From Marinomonas ushuaiensis DSM 15871 (GTDB taxonomy: Bacteria > Pseudomonadota > Gammaproteobacteria > Pseudomonadales > Marinomonadaceae): 43,392 bases of DNA. A program made the position numbers and the translations under genes. How positions within the stretch are numbered: position 1 is the first letter of the stretch; every line of letters starts with the position of its first letter. This document shows positions 24,504-33,577 of the stretch, piece after piece. The notes beneath the pieces were generated by a model, which searched no databases, was not told where the DNA came from, and worked only from the letters and a program-made list of their open reading frames with translations. The stretch lies in NCBI RefSeq assembly GCF_000521805.1, contig NZ_JAMB01000019.1:1-43392 (forward strand), written 5' to 3'.

Positions 24504-24845
24504 ATGATTAATAAGCAAAAAATAATGAAAATTAATTCTATACCAGAGCGCAGCACCCGCATAGTCGAAGCCGTTTTTCGTTGTAAATGGTCATTGACCG
24601 TGTATCAGCTTTTGGCTGAAGGTGTTAATCGACCGGGTGAAATGGTACGAAGTGTTGATGGTTTAACCACTAAAGTGCTTAACGATTGTCTGCGTAAAAA
24701 CATGGACTTTGGCATCATTGAACGAATCGAATATAACGAAGTACCACCTAAAGTAGAATACGTAGTTACTTCTTTTGGTAAAAAATTCATTACGATTATT
24801 GAAGAGTTAAAAGATCTAGAAGATGAAATGAGTGCATTGGCTTAA
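24504..24845 (+). CDS. HxlR-family transcriptional regulator
   Basis: The 113-residue protein is a winged-helix HxlR/MarR-like regulator with the typical WSLTVYQLLAEGVNRPGEM, LTTKVLNDCLRKNMDFGIIER (recognition helix and wing) and VEYVVTSFGKKF. A single cysteine lies in the FRCKW element, the position where redox-responsive members carry a sensing Cys, and another in NDCLRK; thiol or quinone sensing is possible but inferred. It is divergent from the SDR gene and probably represses it and itself through the inverted repeat at 24462-24490. Confidence 0.9.
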   Translation: MINKQKIMKINSIPERSTRIVEAVFRCKWSLTVYQLLAEGVNRPGEMVRSVDGLTTKVLNDCLRKNMDFGIIERIEYNEVPPKVEYVVTSFGKKFITIIEELKDLEDEMSALA

Positions 24846-24913
24846 TAAAAAGTAATTAATAAAATGCTCCTTCACCTGCCAATTAGTTAAATTATTTTGC
24901 CTTAGCAACTGCT

Positions 24914-25171
24914 TTCTGCCACTCAAAAATCAGCCTTAAAGCCCACAAAATTGTCTACTATTCCAAACCAGAAGAAATGTGCGCCAGAGCATTTGAAGCC
25001 TTCGTTGAAGGCGCCAAACCCAGTAGTCGATTTCTCGTCAAAGGTTCCCGTTATTCAGAAGAAGCCCAAGCAGGACTTTACCCTTAAGGCGAACAGCGAG
25101 AGCGCATCAATCATGCGTTTCGAGCCTACTTCCACCGACTGGGTGCCGCGTTGGGAAGGGAGGTTGGTTAG
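24914..25171 (+). pseudogene. Remnant of a mobile-element large polyvalent/zincin-type protein
   Basis: In the frame from 24914 the translation includes YYSKPEEMCARAFEAFVEG, then FLVKGSRYSEEAQAGLYP, a stop (25085-25087) and GEQRERINHAFRAYFHRLG. The EMxARAFEAFVE motif with a later YPxGEERxRIN element is typical of the C-terminus of large phage/ICE/plasmid proteins of the LPD/zincin-like class. The in-frame stop and the lack of any N-terminal part mark it as dead. The other-frame ORF at 24951-25181 is not a gene. This suggests a past integration of a mobile element. Confidence 0.65.
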
Positions 25172-25356
25172 ATTTTGTTGATCTATTTTTGTTAAGTCGT
25201 TGTAGAAAGCCAGAAGCTTGACCGGAAAATATAAAGCCTCACGATTTACCCGTACTTGTCGCGGCGATTAACAAACAAACCCAACAACAAATCGCCCACC
25301 TACAAACTAACCTATGTTTTGATTCGGCATTAAGAAAAGAAACTCAATAGGTGTTA

Positions 25357-25427
25357 CCGCTATAAAAAAGGTGATTTTGTAGATTTGAATATCCAAAGAT
25401 CACCTTCTTTTGTTTATTCTATAGCGG
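25357..25427. repeat. Nested inverted repeat and terminator of the curA-type gene
   Basis: Outer arms CCGCTATA (25357-25364) and TATAGCGG (25420-25427) enclose inner arms AAGGTGAT (25368-25375) and ATCACCTT (25399-25406). On the minus strand the inner stem is followed by six T, so it can end the curA-yqhD-DJ-1 transcript, whose last gene stops at 25439. Confidence 0.65.
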
Positions 25428-25438
25428 CTGGTGAATTA

Positions 25439-26485
25439 TTATTTCGTTTCCATGTCATCTGCGCCAACCCGAACAACTAATTTACCAAAGTTTTTACCTT
25501 CGAGTAGACCCATAAATGCCGATGGTGCATTGTCTAAACCTTCAACCATTTGTTCTTTGTATTTAACTTTGCCTTCACTAACCCATTGACTCATTTGTTG
25601 ACTAAATTCACCGTATTGTGAACCATAATCATCAAAGACAATGAAGCCCTGCAGACGAATACGTTTAACCAGTAAACGAGCCATTAATGCTGAAGAACGA
25701 TCCGGTCCAGCCGGTAGTTCAGTCAGGTTGTATTGTGAAATTAAACCACAAAGCGGAATACGTGCTTGTGTGTTTAGCAATGGCAAAACCGCATCAAAGA
25801 CTTTGCCGCCGACATTTTCAAAATACACATCGATACCATCAACACAAACTTTTGCTAATTCTTCAGCTAGATTATCTTGATAGTGATCTAAACAGTAATC
25901 AAAACCTAGCTCTTCGACGGCAAATTTACATTTTTCAGGGCCACCAGCAATACCAACAACTTTACAGCCTTTGATTTTGGCAACTTGACCAACAGTGCTA
26001 CCTACACCACCGGTTGCCGCTGCTACAACAACAGTTTCACCCGCTTTAGGCTGACCAATATCCAGTAATCCCATGTAGCCGGTGAACCCCGGCATGCCTA
26101 ATACACCCAATGCATAGGAAGGGTTTTGCATGGCAGGCAATTTAACAAGTCCTTTTCCATCACTGACGCTATAATCCTGCCAGCCAGCAAACGCAACAAC
26201 CCAATCGCCTTTTTGAAAGTCTGCATTTAAAGACGTTTCAACACGACACACAGAGCCGCCGACCATAGGTGAACCTATTTCAACTGGTGCTGCGTAGGAT
26301 TCTGCTGCGCTCATACGGCCACGCATATAAGGGTCTAATGAAAGGAAAACAGTACGTAATAATACTTCTCCTTCCTGCGCTACAGGTATTGTATTTTCTG
26401 CGATAGAAAAGTTACTTTCAGTTGGCGCGCCAACAGGGCGAGAAGCTAATAGTACTTGACGATTTACGGTATTATTTTGTGTCAT
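25439..26485 (-). CDS. curA: NADPH-dependent 2-alkenal/curcumin reductase-like (CurA type)
   Basis: The 348-residue medium-chain oxidoreductase is zinc-independent and very like E. coli CurA: LASRPVGAPTESNF, SLDPYMRGRMS, VLGMPGFTGYMGLLDIGQPK, the nucleotide site AAATGGVGSTVGQ, and ENVGGKVFDAVLPLLNT. The family reduces the C=C bond of alpha,beta-unsaturated carbonyls. AGGA precedes the ATG. It is the last gene of a three-gene set with yqhD and a DJ-1/PfpI gene, suggesting removal of reactive aldehydes or enals. The symbol follows strong sequence likeness, but activity on curcumin is not implied. Confidence 0.93.
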   Translation of the reverse strand: MTQNNTVNRQVLLASRPVGAPTESNFSIAENTIPVAQEGEVLLRTVFLSLDPYMRGRMSAAESYAAPVEIGSPMVGGSVCRVETSLNADFQKGDWVVAFAGWQDYSVSDGKGLVKLPAMQNPSYALGVLGMPGFTGYMGLLDIGQPKAGETVVVAAATGGVGSTVGQVAKIKGCKVVGIAGGPEKCKFAVEELGFDYCLDHYQDNLAEELAKVCVDGIDVYFENVGGKVFDAVLPLLNTQARIPLCGLISQYNLTELPAGPDRSSALMARLLVKRIRLQGFIVFDDYGSQYGEFSQQMSQWVSEGKVKYKEQMVEGLDNAPSAFMGLLEGKNFGKLVVRVGADDMETK

Positions 26486-26539
26486 AGAGTTATCCTATTA
26501 GTCAGCCCAAACATGCTTGTATGGGCTGAATTTAATTTA

Positions 26540-27697
26540 TTACAATGCTGTATTTAAAATTTGGCGACTAATCTCAAGTGTTGTACTTTGATGTTCGCCT
26601 AGTGCAACCATACCGTGTATTTCAAGTTGTGAGATCAGCACGTCAATATCAGATGCGCCTAAATCAATATCAGATAAACGAATTGGCATGCCCATGTTGA
26701 TAAAAAAGGCTTCTGTTTTTTCAATGGCTTGGTCGATTTTTTCAGCATCGCTACCTTCGGTAATATTCCAAACACGTTGTGCATATTGCACTAATTTATC
26801 GTGTTTAGACTCTTTGCCTACTTTCATCACTGCTGGCAATACAATAGATAATGTACGTGCGTGATCAATATTGTAAGTTCCCGTTAGCTCATGACCGATC
26901 ATGTGCGTCGACCAATCTTGAGGAACACCCGCGCCGATTAAACCATTCAATGCCATGGTTGCAGACCACATAATATTTGCACGTATTTCTAAGTCATTTT
27001 TATGCTCAGCTTGTAATGCTTTCGGGCCATCTTCTATTAATGTTTGCAATAAACCTTCCGCAAAACGATCTTGTACTTTACCGTTTACACTATAAGTTAA
27101 GTATTGCTCCATAGTATGGATGAACGCATCAACAACACCGTTACTAATTTGGCGATCAGAAAGCGACAAGGTTACCGCTGGGTCAAGTACGGCAAAACTA
27201 GGGCGAACAACAGGGCTTCTAAAAGGGAGTTTATGGCCGTTGCGTGTTACTACTGCGCCAGTGTTTGTTTCACTGCCTGTAGCGGGTAATGTCAACACTG
27301 CACCAATAGGTAATGCTTTATTAATATTAAGTTGTTTTGTTACGATATCCCAAGGGTCGTCGCCTTCAAATAACGCGGCTGCTGCAATAAATTTAGTGCC
27401 ATCAACAACTGAACCGCCGCCCACTGCTAATAGATAATCAACGCCGTGTTCTTTAATAATGGTTTGCGCTTTCATTAACGTATCGTATTTTGGGTTTGGC
27501 TCAATACCTGAAAATTCAAACCAAGTGTGATCTTTTAATGCCGCGACAACTTGATCGTAAACGCCATTATTTTTAATTGAACCACCGCCGTAAGTGACTA
27601 ATACTTTTGCATCGAGTGGGATTTCATTTGTTATTGCTGCAATTTGGCCTTCGCCGAAATGAATACGTGTTTGATTTTCAAAACTAAAATTTAACAT
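26540..27697 (-). CDS. yqhD: Iron/zinc-type alcohol dehydrogenase, YqhD aldehyde reductase
   Basis: The 385-residue NADPH-dependent aldehyde reductase has the family nucleotide site GGGS (38-40 and AVGGGSVVDG at about 91-100). Metal ligands are D190 and H194 (VVDAFIHTMEQ), H265 (STHMIGHE) and H279 (NIDHARTL), with the 14-residue spacing seen in E. coli YqhD. YqhD reduces short and medium toxic aldehydes such as those from lipid peroxidation. It is 14 bp downstream of the DJ-1 gene and upstream of curA in the same operon, divergent from a LysR regulator. Confidence 0.95.
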   Translation of the reverse strand: MLNFSFENQTRIHFGEGQIAAITNEIPLDAKVLVTYGGGSIKNNGVYDQVVAALKDHTWFEFSGIEPNPKYDTLMKAQTIIKEHGVDYLLAVGGGSVVDGTKFIAAAALFEGDDPWDIVTKQLNINKALPIGAVLTLPATGSETNTGAVVTRNGHKLPFRSPVVRPSFAVLDPAVTLSLSDRQISNGVVDAFIHTMEQYLTYSVNGKVQDRFAEGLLQTLIEDGPKALQAEHKNDLEIRANIMWSATMALNGLIGAGVPQDWSTHMIGHELTGTYNIDHARTLSIVLPAVMKVGKESKHDKLVQYAQRVWNITEGSDAEKIDQAIEKTEAFFINMGMPIRLSDIDLGASDIDVLISQLEIHGMVALGEHQSTTLEISRQILNTAL

Positions 27698-27711
27698 GTG
27701 TGTATCTACCT

Positions 27712-28401
27712 TTATGCATTCATATGATTAAGTAATTTTTCTGCCACTAACTCTGAGCTCGCTGGATTTTGACCTGAAATAATTAAACCGTCTTGTACGG
27801 CATAAGCTTCAAAATCAGCGACTTTTTGATATTCTGCGCCTTTTTTTACTAATTCGTCTTCTAGTAAAAAAGGTACTACGTCTGTTAATTGAACTGCAGC
27901 TTCTTCTGTGTTTGAAAAGCCTGTTACCACTTTTCCTTTCACAGCTAACTCGCCATTTTTATCTTTAATATTGATTAATGCTGCAGAAGCATGACATACC
28001 ACTGCGACTGCTTTATCAGCGCTTAAAAATGATTCAATTAATGCAATTGATACTGCGTTTTCAGTTAAATCCCATAATGGACCGTGGCCACCTGGGTAAA
28101 ATACAGCATCGTAATCTGCTTGATTCATTTTAGATAGTTTATGAGTTTGAGATAATATTGCCTGTGTTTCTTTATCCGCATCAAAGCGTTTTGTTGATTC
28201 TGTCTGGAAATCTGGAAGTGCGCTATTAGGATCAATAGGCGGCTGGCCACCTGCTGGTGATGCTAAGGTGATGTCTACGCCTGCATCTTTTAGGAGGTAA
28301 TAAGGAGCGGCAAATTCTTCAACCCAAAAGCCTGTTTTGTGACCAGTATTACCAAGTTCATCATGTGATGTTAATACGATTAATACTTTTTTAGTGCTCA
28401 T
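27712..28401 (-). CDS. DJ-1/PfpI superfamily protein (Hsp31-like)
   Basis: The 229-residue protein has the DJ-1/PfpI nucleophile elbow AVVCHASA with C136 and H137, the acidic E28/E29 in FWVEEF, and YPGGHGPLWDL. Length and lack of a transmembrane part fit Hsp31-like glyoxalase III or class I glutamine amidotransferase-like members. Such enzymes remove methylglyoxal or act as chaperones, which fits the adjacent aldehyde reductases. It is first in the operon (28401 downward), just after the divergent LysR promoter region, with GGAGAG before ATG. Confidence 0.92.
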   Translation of the reverse strand: MSTKKVLIVLTSHDELGNTGHKTGFWVEEFAAPYYLLKDAGVDITLASPAGGQPPIDPNSALPDFQTESTKRFDADKETQAILSQTHKLSKMNQADYDAVFYPGGHGPLWDLTENAVSIALIESFLSADKAVAVVCHASAALINIKDKNGELAVKGKVVTGFSNTEEAAVQLTDVVPFLLEDELVKKGAEYQKVADFEAYAVQDGLIISGQNPASSELVAEKLLNHMNA

Positions 28402-28527
28402 TTTATTCTCTCCAATTAAATTAATGTCAGTAGTATATTCCTATTCAATAATTATTCTATGCAGATAAAATTAACAACATTGTTCAATAAATTGATACAA
28501 TAAAAATTTTGATAGGAATGCTTATTA

Positions 28528-29430
28528 ATGGATGTTTCGTTTGAACAACTTAAAAGTATGGTGGTGTTTGCTCAGGTTGTTGAGCAAGGTAGCTTAAGCG
28601 GTGCAGCGAAGCATATCGGCTTGTCCCGTGCTGTTGTTAGTTACCATATTAAAAAGCTCGAAACACACCTTGCTATTAAATTACTCAACCGATCAACACG
28701 TACAATTTCACTTACAGAAGCAGGGGAGCAGTATTATCAGCGTTGTCGTATCATTGCAGAACAGGCGTTTGCGGCGAACCGGCAAATAGAAAATTTAAAA
28801 AATGAGCCAGAAGGCTTATTGAAAATAACCTGCCCTGTTAATATTGGCTTGCAGACCATTGTTCCTGCACTTAATGATTTTCGTACGCTATACCCGAAAA
28901 TTGAGCTCGATGTCATGCTTACCGATGAAGTGGTTAATATCGTGAAAGAAGGCATAGATTTAGCCATTCGTGGTGCACCGCTTATTGATTCTGGTTTACA
29001 GGCGGCAAAGCTTTCAACATTGACAACTTGCCTTTGTGGCTCTCCTCAATACTTAAAAAAAAACGGTTACCCCAAAACACCGTCTGAATTAACAGCGCAT
29101 AAATGGGTTATTTATAAATTGACGTCAAACGTATTGGAATTAAAAAAAGGAAATCGTTCATTTAGCATTAAAGTAAAAGGCGAGATCAGTACAAACAACG
29201 CCGCGGCACGTACCGCATTTGTTGAAGGAGGTCATGGATTAGGGCGGATACCCAGCTATGATGCGCATCCAAAGATTAAAGCCGGTACTTTAGAAATGGT
29301 ACTGGATGACTACAATCTTAGTGATATAAATGTATATGGTGTTTTCGCTTCCGGTGCTGCAGAATCAAAAAAACTACGATTACTTATTGATTTTATTAAA
29401 GAATACTTCAGGAAGCAGATTGTGCGTTAA
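28528..29430 (+). CDS. LysR-family transcriptional regulator of the aldehyde operon
   Basis: The 300-residue regulator has the N-terminal HTH (GSLSGAAKHIGLSRAVVSYHIKKLE…LLNRSTRTISLTEAG) and the C-terminal ligand-binding domain with DLAIRGAPL typical of the AaeR/YafC-like subgroup. It is divergent from the DJ-1-yqhD-curA genes across 126 bp, so it likely activates or represses them in response to an aldehyde or a related electrophile. Such YqhC/YafC-type regulators are known for yqhD in E. coli, but YqhC is an AraC-type protein, so the control here is different. The target is inferred from position. Confidence 0.92.
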   Translation: MDVSFEQLKSMVVFAQVVEQGSLSGAAKHIGLSRAVVSYHIKKLETHLAIKLLNRSTRTISLTEAGEQYYQRCRIIAEQAFAANRQIENLKNEPEGLLKITCPVNIGLQTIVPALNDFRTLYPKIELDVMLTDEVVNIVKEGIDLAIRGAPLIDSGLQAAKLSTLTTCLCGSPQYLKKNGYPKTPSELTAHKWVIYKLTSNVLELKKGNRSFSIKVKGEISTNNAAARTAFVEGGHGLGRIPSYDAHPKIKAGTLEMVLDDYNLSDINVYGVFASGAAESKKLRLLIDFIKEYFRKQIVR

Positions 29431-29744
29431 AGTAGTTATTTGATTTACCTTAACCTAACTTATTAGGTTGAGACACCATCATCTTCTATATGTTTGTCTA
29501 AATGGACTTGAGAAACTCAACTTCGCAAGACTCTATCGCTTAGCATCTTTTTATTCTGTCTTATTGTCTAATGACAGTTATACTTTTAATAATTACTTTC
29601 CTTTCATTCACTGTATTTCTCCTTAACAAGAGTGAATTTTTCAACTATGCATATTCTATTAAGATCTATATTTCTTTGTTTTTATAACTTTTCTGCGTGT
29701 TATAGTTTACGGATACACACTCCTTACAACAGAGATGAGGATTT
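29431..29744. other. Intergenic region with candidate cysD promoter
   Basis: This 314-bp gene-free region has a weak hairpin (AACCTA 29452-29457 / TAGGTT 29464-29469) after the LysR gene and a candidate -10 TATAGT at 29701-29706 with a poor -35. Weak -35 elements are common at activator-dependent cys promoters, and cysB lies 5 kb away. No CysB site was identified with confidence. Confidence 0.4.
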
Positions 29745-30650
29745 ATGACTGAGGAAAGGTTAACTCACTTAAAGCAGCTTGAAGCAGAAAGTATTCATAT
29801 CATTCGTGAAGTTGCAGCCGAATTTGATAATCCGGTAATGCTGTATTCCATCGGTAAAGATTCGGCGGTGATGCTGCATCTTGCGATGAAGGCATTTTAC
29901 CCTGGCAAACCACCGTTCCCTTTGATGCACGTTGATACAACGTGGAAGTTCAAAGAGATGATCACCTTCCGTGATGAATTGGTGGCGAAGTTAGGTTTAG
30001 AGCTTATTGTACATAAGAACCAAGAAGGCATTGACCAAGGCATCGGTCCATTTACTCACGGTAGTTCTAAGCATACGGATGTGATGAAGACTCAAGGTTT
30101 GAAGCAAGCCTTAGACAAATACGGTTTTGATGCCGCGTTTGGTGGTGCTCGCCGTGATGAAGAGAAATCTCGTGCGAAAGAGCGCGTGTATTCTTTCCGT
30201 GATAAGCAACATCGTTGGGACCCTAAAAATCAGCGTCCGGAGCTTTGGAATATCTACAACGGTAAGGTGAACAAAGGCGAGAGCATTCGTGTTTTCCCAT
30301 TGTCTAACTGGACGGAACTGGATATTTGGCAATACATTTACTTAGAGAGCATTCCAATTGTGCCTCTTTATTTTTCTGCGAAACGCCCAGTGGTTGAACG
30401 TGATGGCACTATGATCATGGTTGATGACGAGCGTATGCCGTTGAATGGTGAAGTACCTGAAATGAAGTCGGTTCGTTTCCGTACCTTGGGTTGTTACCCA
30501 CTGACAGGTGCTGTGGAATCTGAAGCGGCGACTTTGCCTGAGATCATTCAAGAAATGCTGTTAACGACGAGTTCAGAACGTGAAGGCCGAATGATTGACC
30601 ATGACTCTTCCGGTTCAATGGAAGAGAAGAAAAAACAAGGCTACTTCTAA
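29745..30650 (+). CDS. cysD: Sulfate adenylyltransferase subunit 2
   Basis: The 301-residue protein is the catalytic PP-loop subunit that makes adenosine-5'-phosphosulfate from sulfate and ATP. The PP-loop is [13 protein letters not shown] (about 34-46), and the family signature [21 protein letters not shown] follows at about 133. The C-terminal [14 protein letters not shown] is typical. It starts after GAGG and is followed 45 bp later by cysN, with which it forms the CysDN complex. Confidence 0.97.
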   Translation: MTEERLTHLKQLEAESIHIIREVAAEFDNPVMLYSIGKDSAVMLHLAMKAFYPGKPPFPLMHVDTTWKFKEMITFRDELVAKLGLELIVHKNQEGIDQGIGPFTHGSSKHTDVMKTQGLKQALDKYGFDAAFGGARRDEEKSRAKERVYSFRDKQHRWDPKNQRPELWNIYNGKVNKGESIRVFPLSNWTELDIWQYIYLESIPIVPLYFSAKRPVVERDGTMIMVDDERMPLNGEVPEMKSVRFRTLGCYPLTGAVESEAATLPEIIQEMLLTTSSEREGRMIDHDSSGSMEEKKKQGYF

Positions 30651-30695
30651 GTTTGAAGTAACGTCGGTTTGAGCAAAGAGAGTTTGGAGTAAAGA

Positions 30696-32309
30696 ATGTC
30701 TCACCAGTCAGAATTGATAAGCCAAGACATACTTGGTTATTTGAAACAACATGAAGAAAAAGATCTACTGCGCCTTCTTACTTGTGGCAACGTAGACGAT
30801 GGTAAAAGTACGCTTATTGGTCGTTTATTGCATGACTCTAAGTTGATTTATGAAGATCACTTAGATGCAGTAAAGCGCGACAGTAAAAAATCCGGTACAC
30901 AAGGCGAAGAAATTGACTTGGCTTTGTTGGTAGATGGTTTGCAAGCAGAGCGCGAGCAGGGCATTACGATTGATGTGGCTTACCGTTATTTCTCTACAGA
31001 AAAACGTAAGTTTATTATCGCGGACACACCGGGGCACGAACAATACACACGTAACATGGCAACAGGCGCATCTACTTGTGACCTTGCGATTATTTTGATC
31101 GATGCGCGTTACGGTGTGCAAACACAAACACGACGTCATTCTTATATTGCAGCCTTGCTGGGTATTAAACATATCGTTGTTGCGGTGAATAAGATGGATT
31201 TGGTGGATTTCTCTGAAGCGAAGCATGATGAGATTAAAGCGGATTACCTTGCGTTTGTTGATCAGCTTGGTAATCGTAAACCACAAGACATTCAATTTAT
31301 CCCGATGTCGGCGTTGAAAGGCGATAACGTGGTAAATCCGTCTGAGAGTATGTCTTGGTACAAAGGTTTGCCTTTGATGGGCATGCTGGAAACAGTTCAA
31401 ATTAACCGTGATGTGAAACGTGATTCCTTCCGTTTCCCTGTTCAGTATGTCAACCGTCCGAATCTTGATTTCCGTGGTTTCTCTGGAACCATTGCGGCGG
31501 GTGTTGTTAAGCCGGGTGACGAGATTGTGGCTTTGCCTTCTGGTAAAAAATCTAAAGTCGCTGAGATCGTGACGTACGATGGCAACTTGGAATCGGCAAA
31601 AGCAGGGCAAGCGGTGACGATTACATTGGAAGATGAAATCGATATCAGTCGTGGCGATATGTTGTCTCATCCAGATCAAGAGCCGTTGATTGCCTCAACG
31701 CTTCGCGCGTCTGTTGTGTGGATGGCAGATCAAGCCTTGGTTCCGGGTAAGCTTTACGACTTTAAGCTGGGAACACAAACTGTTCCGGGTAAAGTGCATC
31801 ACTTTAATCATCGTATTGATGTGAACACATTAGAACAAACCGAAATTAGTGCGCTTGAGCTGAATGGTATTGGCGATTGTGTTATTCAGTTTGATGCGCC
31901 TGTTGCCTTTGATGAATACCAGAATAGTCGTTTGACGGGTGCTTTGGTGATTATCGACCGTCTAACTAACGTAACTGTTGGTGCTGGGATGGTGGAAGAA
32001 GCCATTGCTGAGCTGGATGCAGACTCTGTTGTGAGCGCAGAAGATCGTGCGGCACGCCTTGGTCAAAAGCCAGCTGTCATTGCTTTGTCTGCGGATGTGT
32101 TAGTGAAAGCGGATACTGTAGAGCGACTATTACTACGTCAAGGTATTGTTGCCTTGGTGAAAGCGGATGCAACAGTACAAGAAGCGGCTTTGATTCGTCA
32201 AACGGGTGTAGCTTTCTTGGTGGCGGATGCAGCAATTGCTGATTCTGAAATCACAGAGACGTCAGTTGATGATGTTGTTGACTTGATAGTCGAGAGTGTT
32301 CGTTTGTGA
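30696..32309 (+). CDS. cysN: Sulfate adenylyltransferase subunit 1 with degenerate C-terminal APS-kinase-like domain
   Basis: Residues 1 to about 440 are a GTPase of the EF-Tu type that drives APS synthesis with Cys[10 protein letters not shown] (P-loop), [18 protein letters not shown] (G3), NKMDL (G4) and the two beta-barrel domains. The remainder (447-537) continues with [16 protein letters not shown], aligning with the start of the APS-kinase domain in fused CysNC proteins ([27 protein letters not shown]). The P-loop is replaced by [16 protein letters not shown]. So the protein carries a shortened, probably inactive APS-kinase remnant of about 90 residues. Standard unfused CysN is about 475 residues and CysNC about 630; this is 537. 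APS kinase is presumably encoded elsewhere. Confidence 0.93.
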   Translation: MSHQSELISQDILGYLKQHEEKDLLRLLTCGNVDDGKSTLIGRLLHDSKLIYEDHLDAVKRDSKKSGTQGEEIDLALLVDGLQAEREQGITIDVAYRYFSTEKRKFIIADTPGHEQYTRNMATGASTCDLAIILIDARYGVQTQTRRHSYIAALLGIKHIVVAVNKMDLVDFSEAKHDEIKADYLAFVDQLGNRKPQDIQFIPMSALKGDNVVNPSESMSWYKGLPLMGMLETVQINRDVKRDSFRFPVQYVNRPNLDFRGFSGTIAAGVVKPGDEIVALPSGKKSKVAEIVTYDGNLESAKAGQAVTITLEDEIDISRGDMLSHPDQEPLIASTLRASVVWMADQALVPGKLYDFKLGTQTVPGKVHHFNHRIDVNTLEQTEISALELNGIGDCVIQFDAPVAFDEYQNSRLTGALVIIDRLTNVTVGAGMVEEAIAELDADSVVSAEDRAARLGQKPAVIALSADVLVKADTVERLLLRQGIVALVKADATVQEAALIRQTGVAFLVADAAIADSEITETSVDDVVDLIVESVRL

Positions 32310-32338
32310 TTTGAGAATGTGAGTAGTATTTGAGTTTA

Positions 32339-32378
32339 AAAAAATCAGTGTAGATGAATTCTACACTGATTTTTTTTA
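32339..32378 (+). terminator. Rho-independent terminator of cysDN
   Basis: A 16-bp perfect stem (32339-32354 with 32360-32375: AAAAAATCAGTGTAGA/TCTACACTGATTTTTT) with a TGAAT loop and a T-run, 30 nt after cysN. Confidence 0.92.
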
Positions 32379-32412
32379 TCAAGTCTTAAGTTATGTTAAA
32401 TGACTTCTTTGA

Positions 32413-33489
32413 TTAGCTGCGTTGACGTTTTGGAAGAGAGTCACGTAAAGCATGTGCCATAGCAGTTAATGACTTTTCTGTTGCTTCCCAATCAATGCAA
32501 GCGTCAGTAATAGATACACCGTATTCTAAATCTTTCAGATCGGCAGGCACTTTTTGGTTGCCCCATCCAATATTACTTTCGATCATTAGCCCCATGATGG
32601 AGTTGTTGCCATCCAAAATTTGTTGGGTTGAGTCTTCCATTACAGCGATTTGTTTTTCTGCTTTTTTACTTGAGTTTTCATGGGAGCAATCAACCATGAT
32701 GTTGTGTTTCAAGTTGGCAGACGTAAGTGCTGTTTCGCATTGTGCGATATTCGTTGCATCATAGTTTGGTAAGCCGTTACCGCCACGAAGAACTAGGTGG
32801 CCGTAAGCGTTACCTTTAGTGTTTACAATGCTAACTTGGCCGCTTTCGTTTATGCCTAGAAATGAGTGTGAATGAGATACAGATTGCATTGCGTTCACAG
32901 CAACGGTTAAACCGCCATCCGTGCCGTTTTTAAAGCCAACAGGTCCAGACAAACCAGACGCCATTTCACGGTGAGTTTGTGATTCTGTTGTGCGAGCACC
33001 AATGGCAGACCAGCTAATAAGGTCTTGAATGTATTGAGGTGAAATTGGATCCAGTGCTTCTGTAGCAAGTGGAAGGCCCAATTCAGATAAATCGATTAAT
33101 AATTTACGACCAACTCGAATGCCTTTGTCTATATCGAATGTACCATCTAGATTTGGATCGTTTATCAACCCTTTCCAGCCAACGGTCGTACGAGGCTTTT
33201 CAAAATAAGCGCGCATAATAATGTACAAAGTATCATCTAATTCTGCTGCAAGCTTCTTTAGGCGTTTCGCATAATCTAAAGCGGCAGCCGTATCATGAAT
33301 AGAGCATGGGCCAATAACAATGGCTAAACGGTGATCTTTACCGTCCATGATGTTCTTGATCGTATCTCGTGATTCTGCAACATGATTACTAATGCTATCG
33401 CTTACCGATAATTCTTCTTTTAATTGGCTCGGTGTTACCAAAGAGGTAAAAGAGGCAATATTTAAGTCTTCAAGACGTGTATTACTCAT
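32413..33489 (-). CDS. 3-deoxy-7-phosphoheptulonate (DAHP) synthase, class I
   Basis: The 358-residue enzyme condenses PEP and erythrose-4-phosphate, the first step of the shikimate pathway. It shows IGPCSIHD, RAYFEKPRTTVGWKGLINDP, ATEALDP, GARTTESQTHREMASGLS, GFKNGTDGG, LRGG, DCSHENSSK and SITDACIDWE, all typical of the AroF/G/H type. Which feedback isozyme it is cannot be told, so no symbol is given. The ATG follows AGGA. It lies between the cys genes and the TauE-type transporter without an obvious functional link. Confidence 0.95.
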   Translation of the reverse strand: MSNTRLEDLNIASFTSLVTPSQLKEELSVSDSISNHVAESRDTIKNIMDGKDHRLAIVIGPCSIHDTAAALDYAKRLKKLAAELDDTLYIIMRAYFEKPRTTVGWKGLINDPNLDGTFDIDKGIRVGRKLLIDLSELGLPLATEALDPISPQYIQDLISWSAIGARTTESQTHREMASGLSGPVGFKNGTDGGLTVAVNAMQSVSHSHSFLGINESGQVSIVNTKGNAYGHLVLRGGNGLPNYDATNIAQCETALTSANLKHNIMVDCSHENSSKKAEKQIAVMEDSTQQILDGNNSIMGLMIESNIGWGNQKVPADLKDLEYGVSITDACIDWEATEKSLTAMAHALRDSLPKRQRS

Positions 33490-33577
33490 TAAGGGGTTTC
33501 CTGCTTTTTTTGCTTTTAATTATATAAGTAACGATAACGTGTTTTTATCTTCGAATGAACCGCCACTTAAGAGTTTT

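Larger units (their letters stand above)
24846..25438. other. Gene-poor region with mobile-element debris
   Basis: No intact gene is seen in 593 bp. The stretch includes a decayed mobile-element protein (24914-25171), a further coding-like fragment ending at about 25349 (…AAINKQTQQQIAHLQ…) and a nested inverted repeat (25357-25427). Confidence 0.6.

Noticed and set aside
24951..25181. 76-residue ORF in the debris region
   Set aside because: The meaningful translation is in the neighbouring frame (EMxARAFEAFVE motif); this frame is a shadow.
29701..29706. CysB-binding site upstream of cysD
   Set aside because: A -10 can be seen, but I could not identify a CysB site reliably, so none was claimed.
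30861..31679. Long antisense ORF (272 residues) within cysN
   Set aside because: It lies entirely opposite a strongly conserved coding region. Its composition (His/Arg/Cys-rich) is that of a codon shadow.
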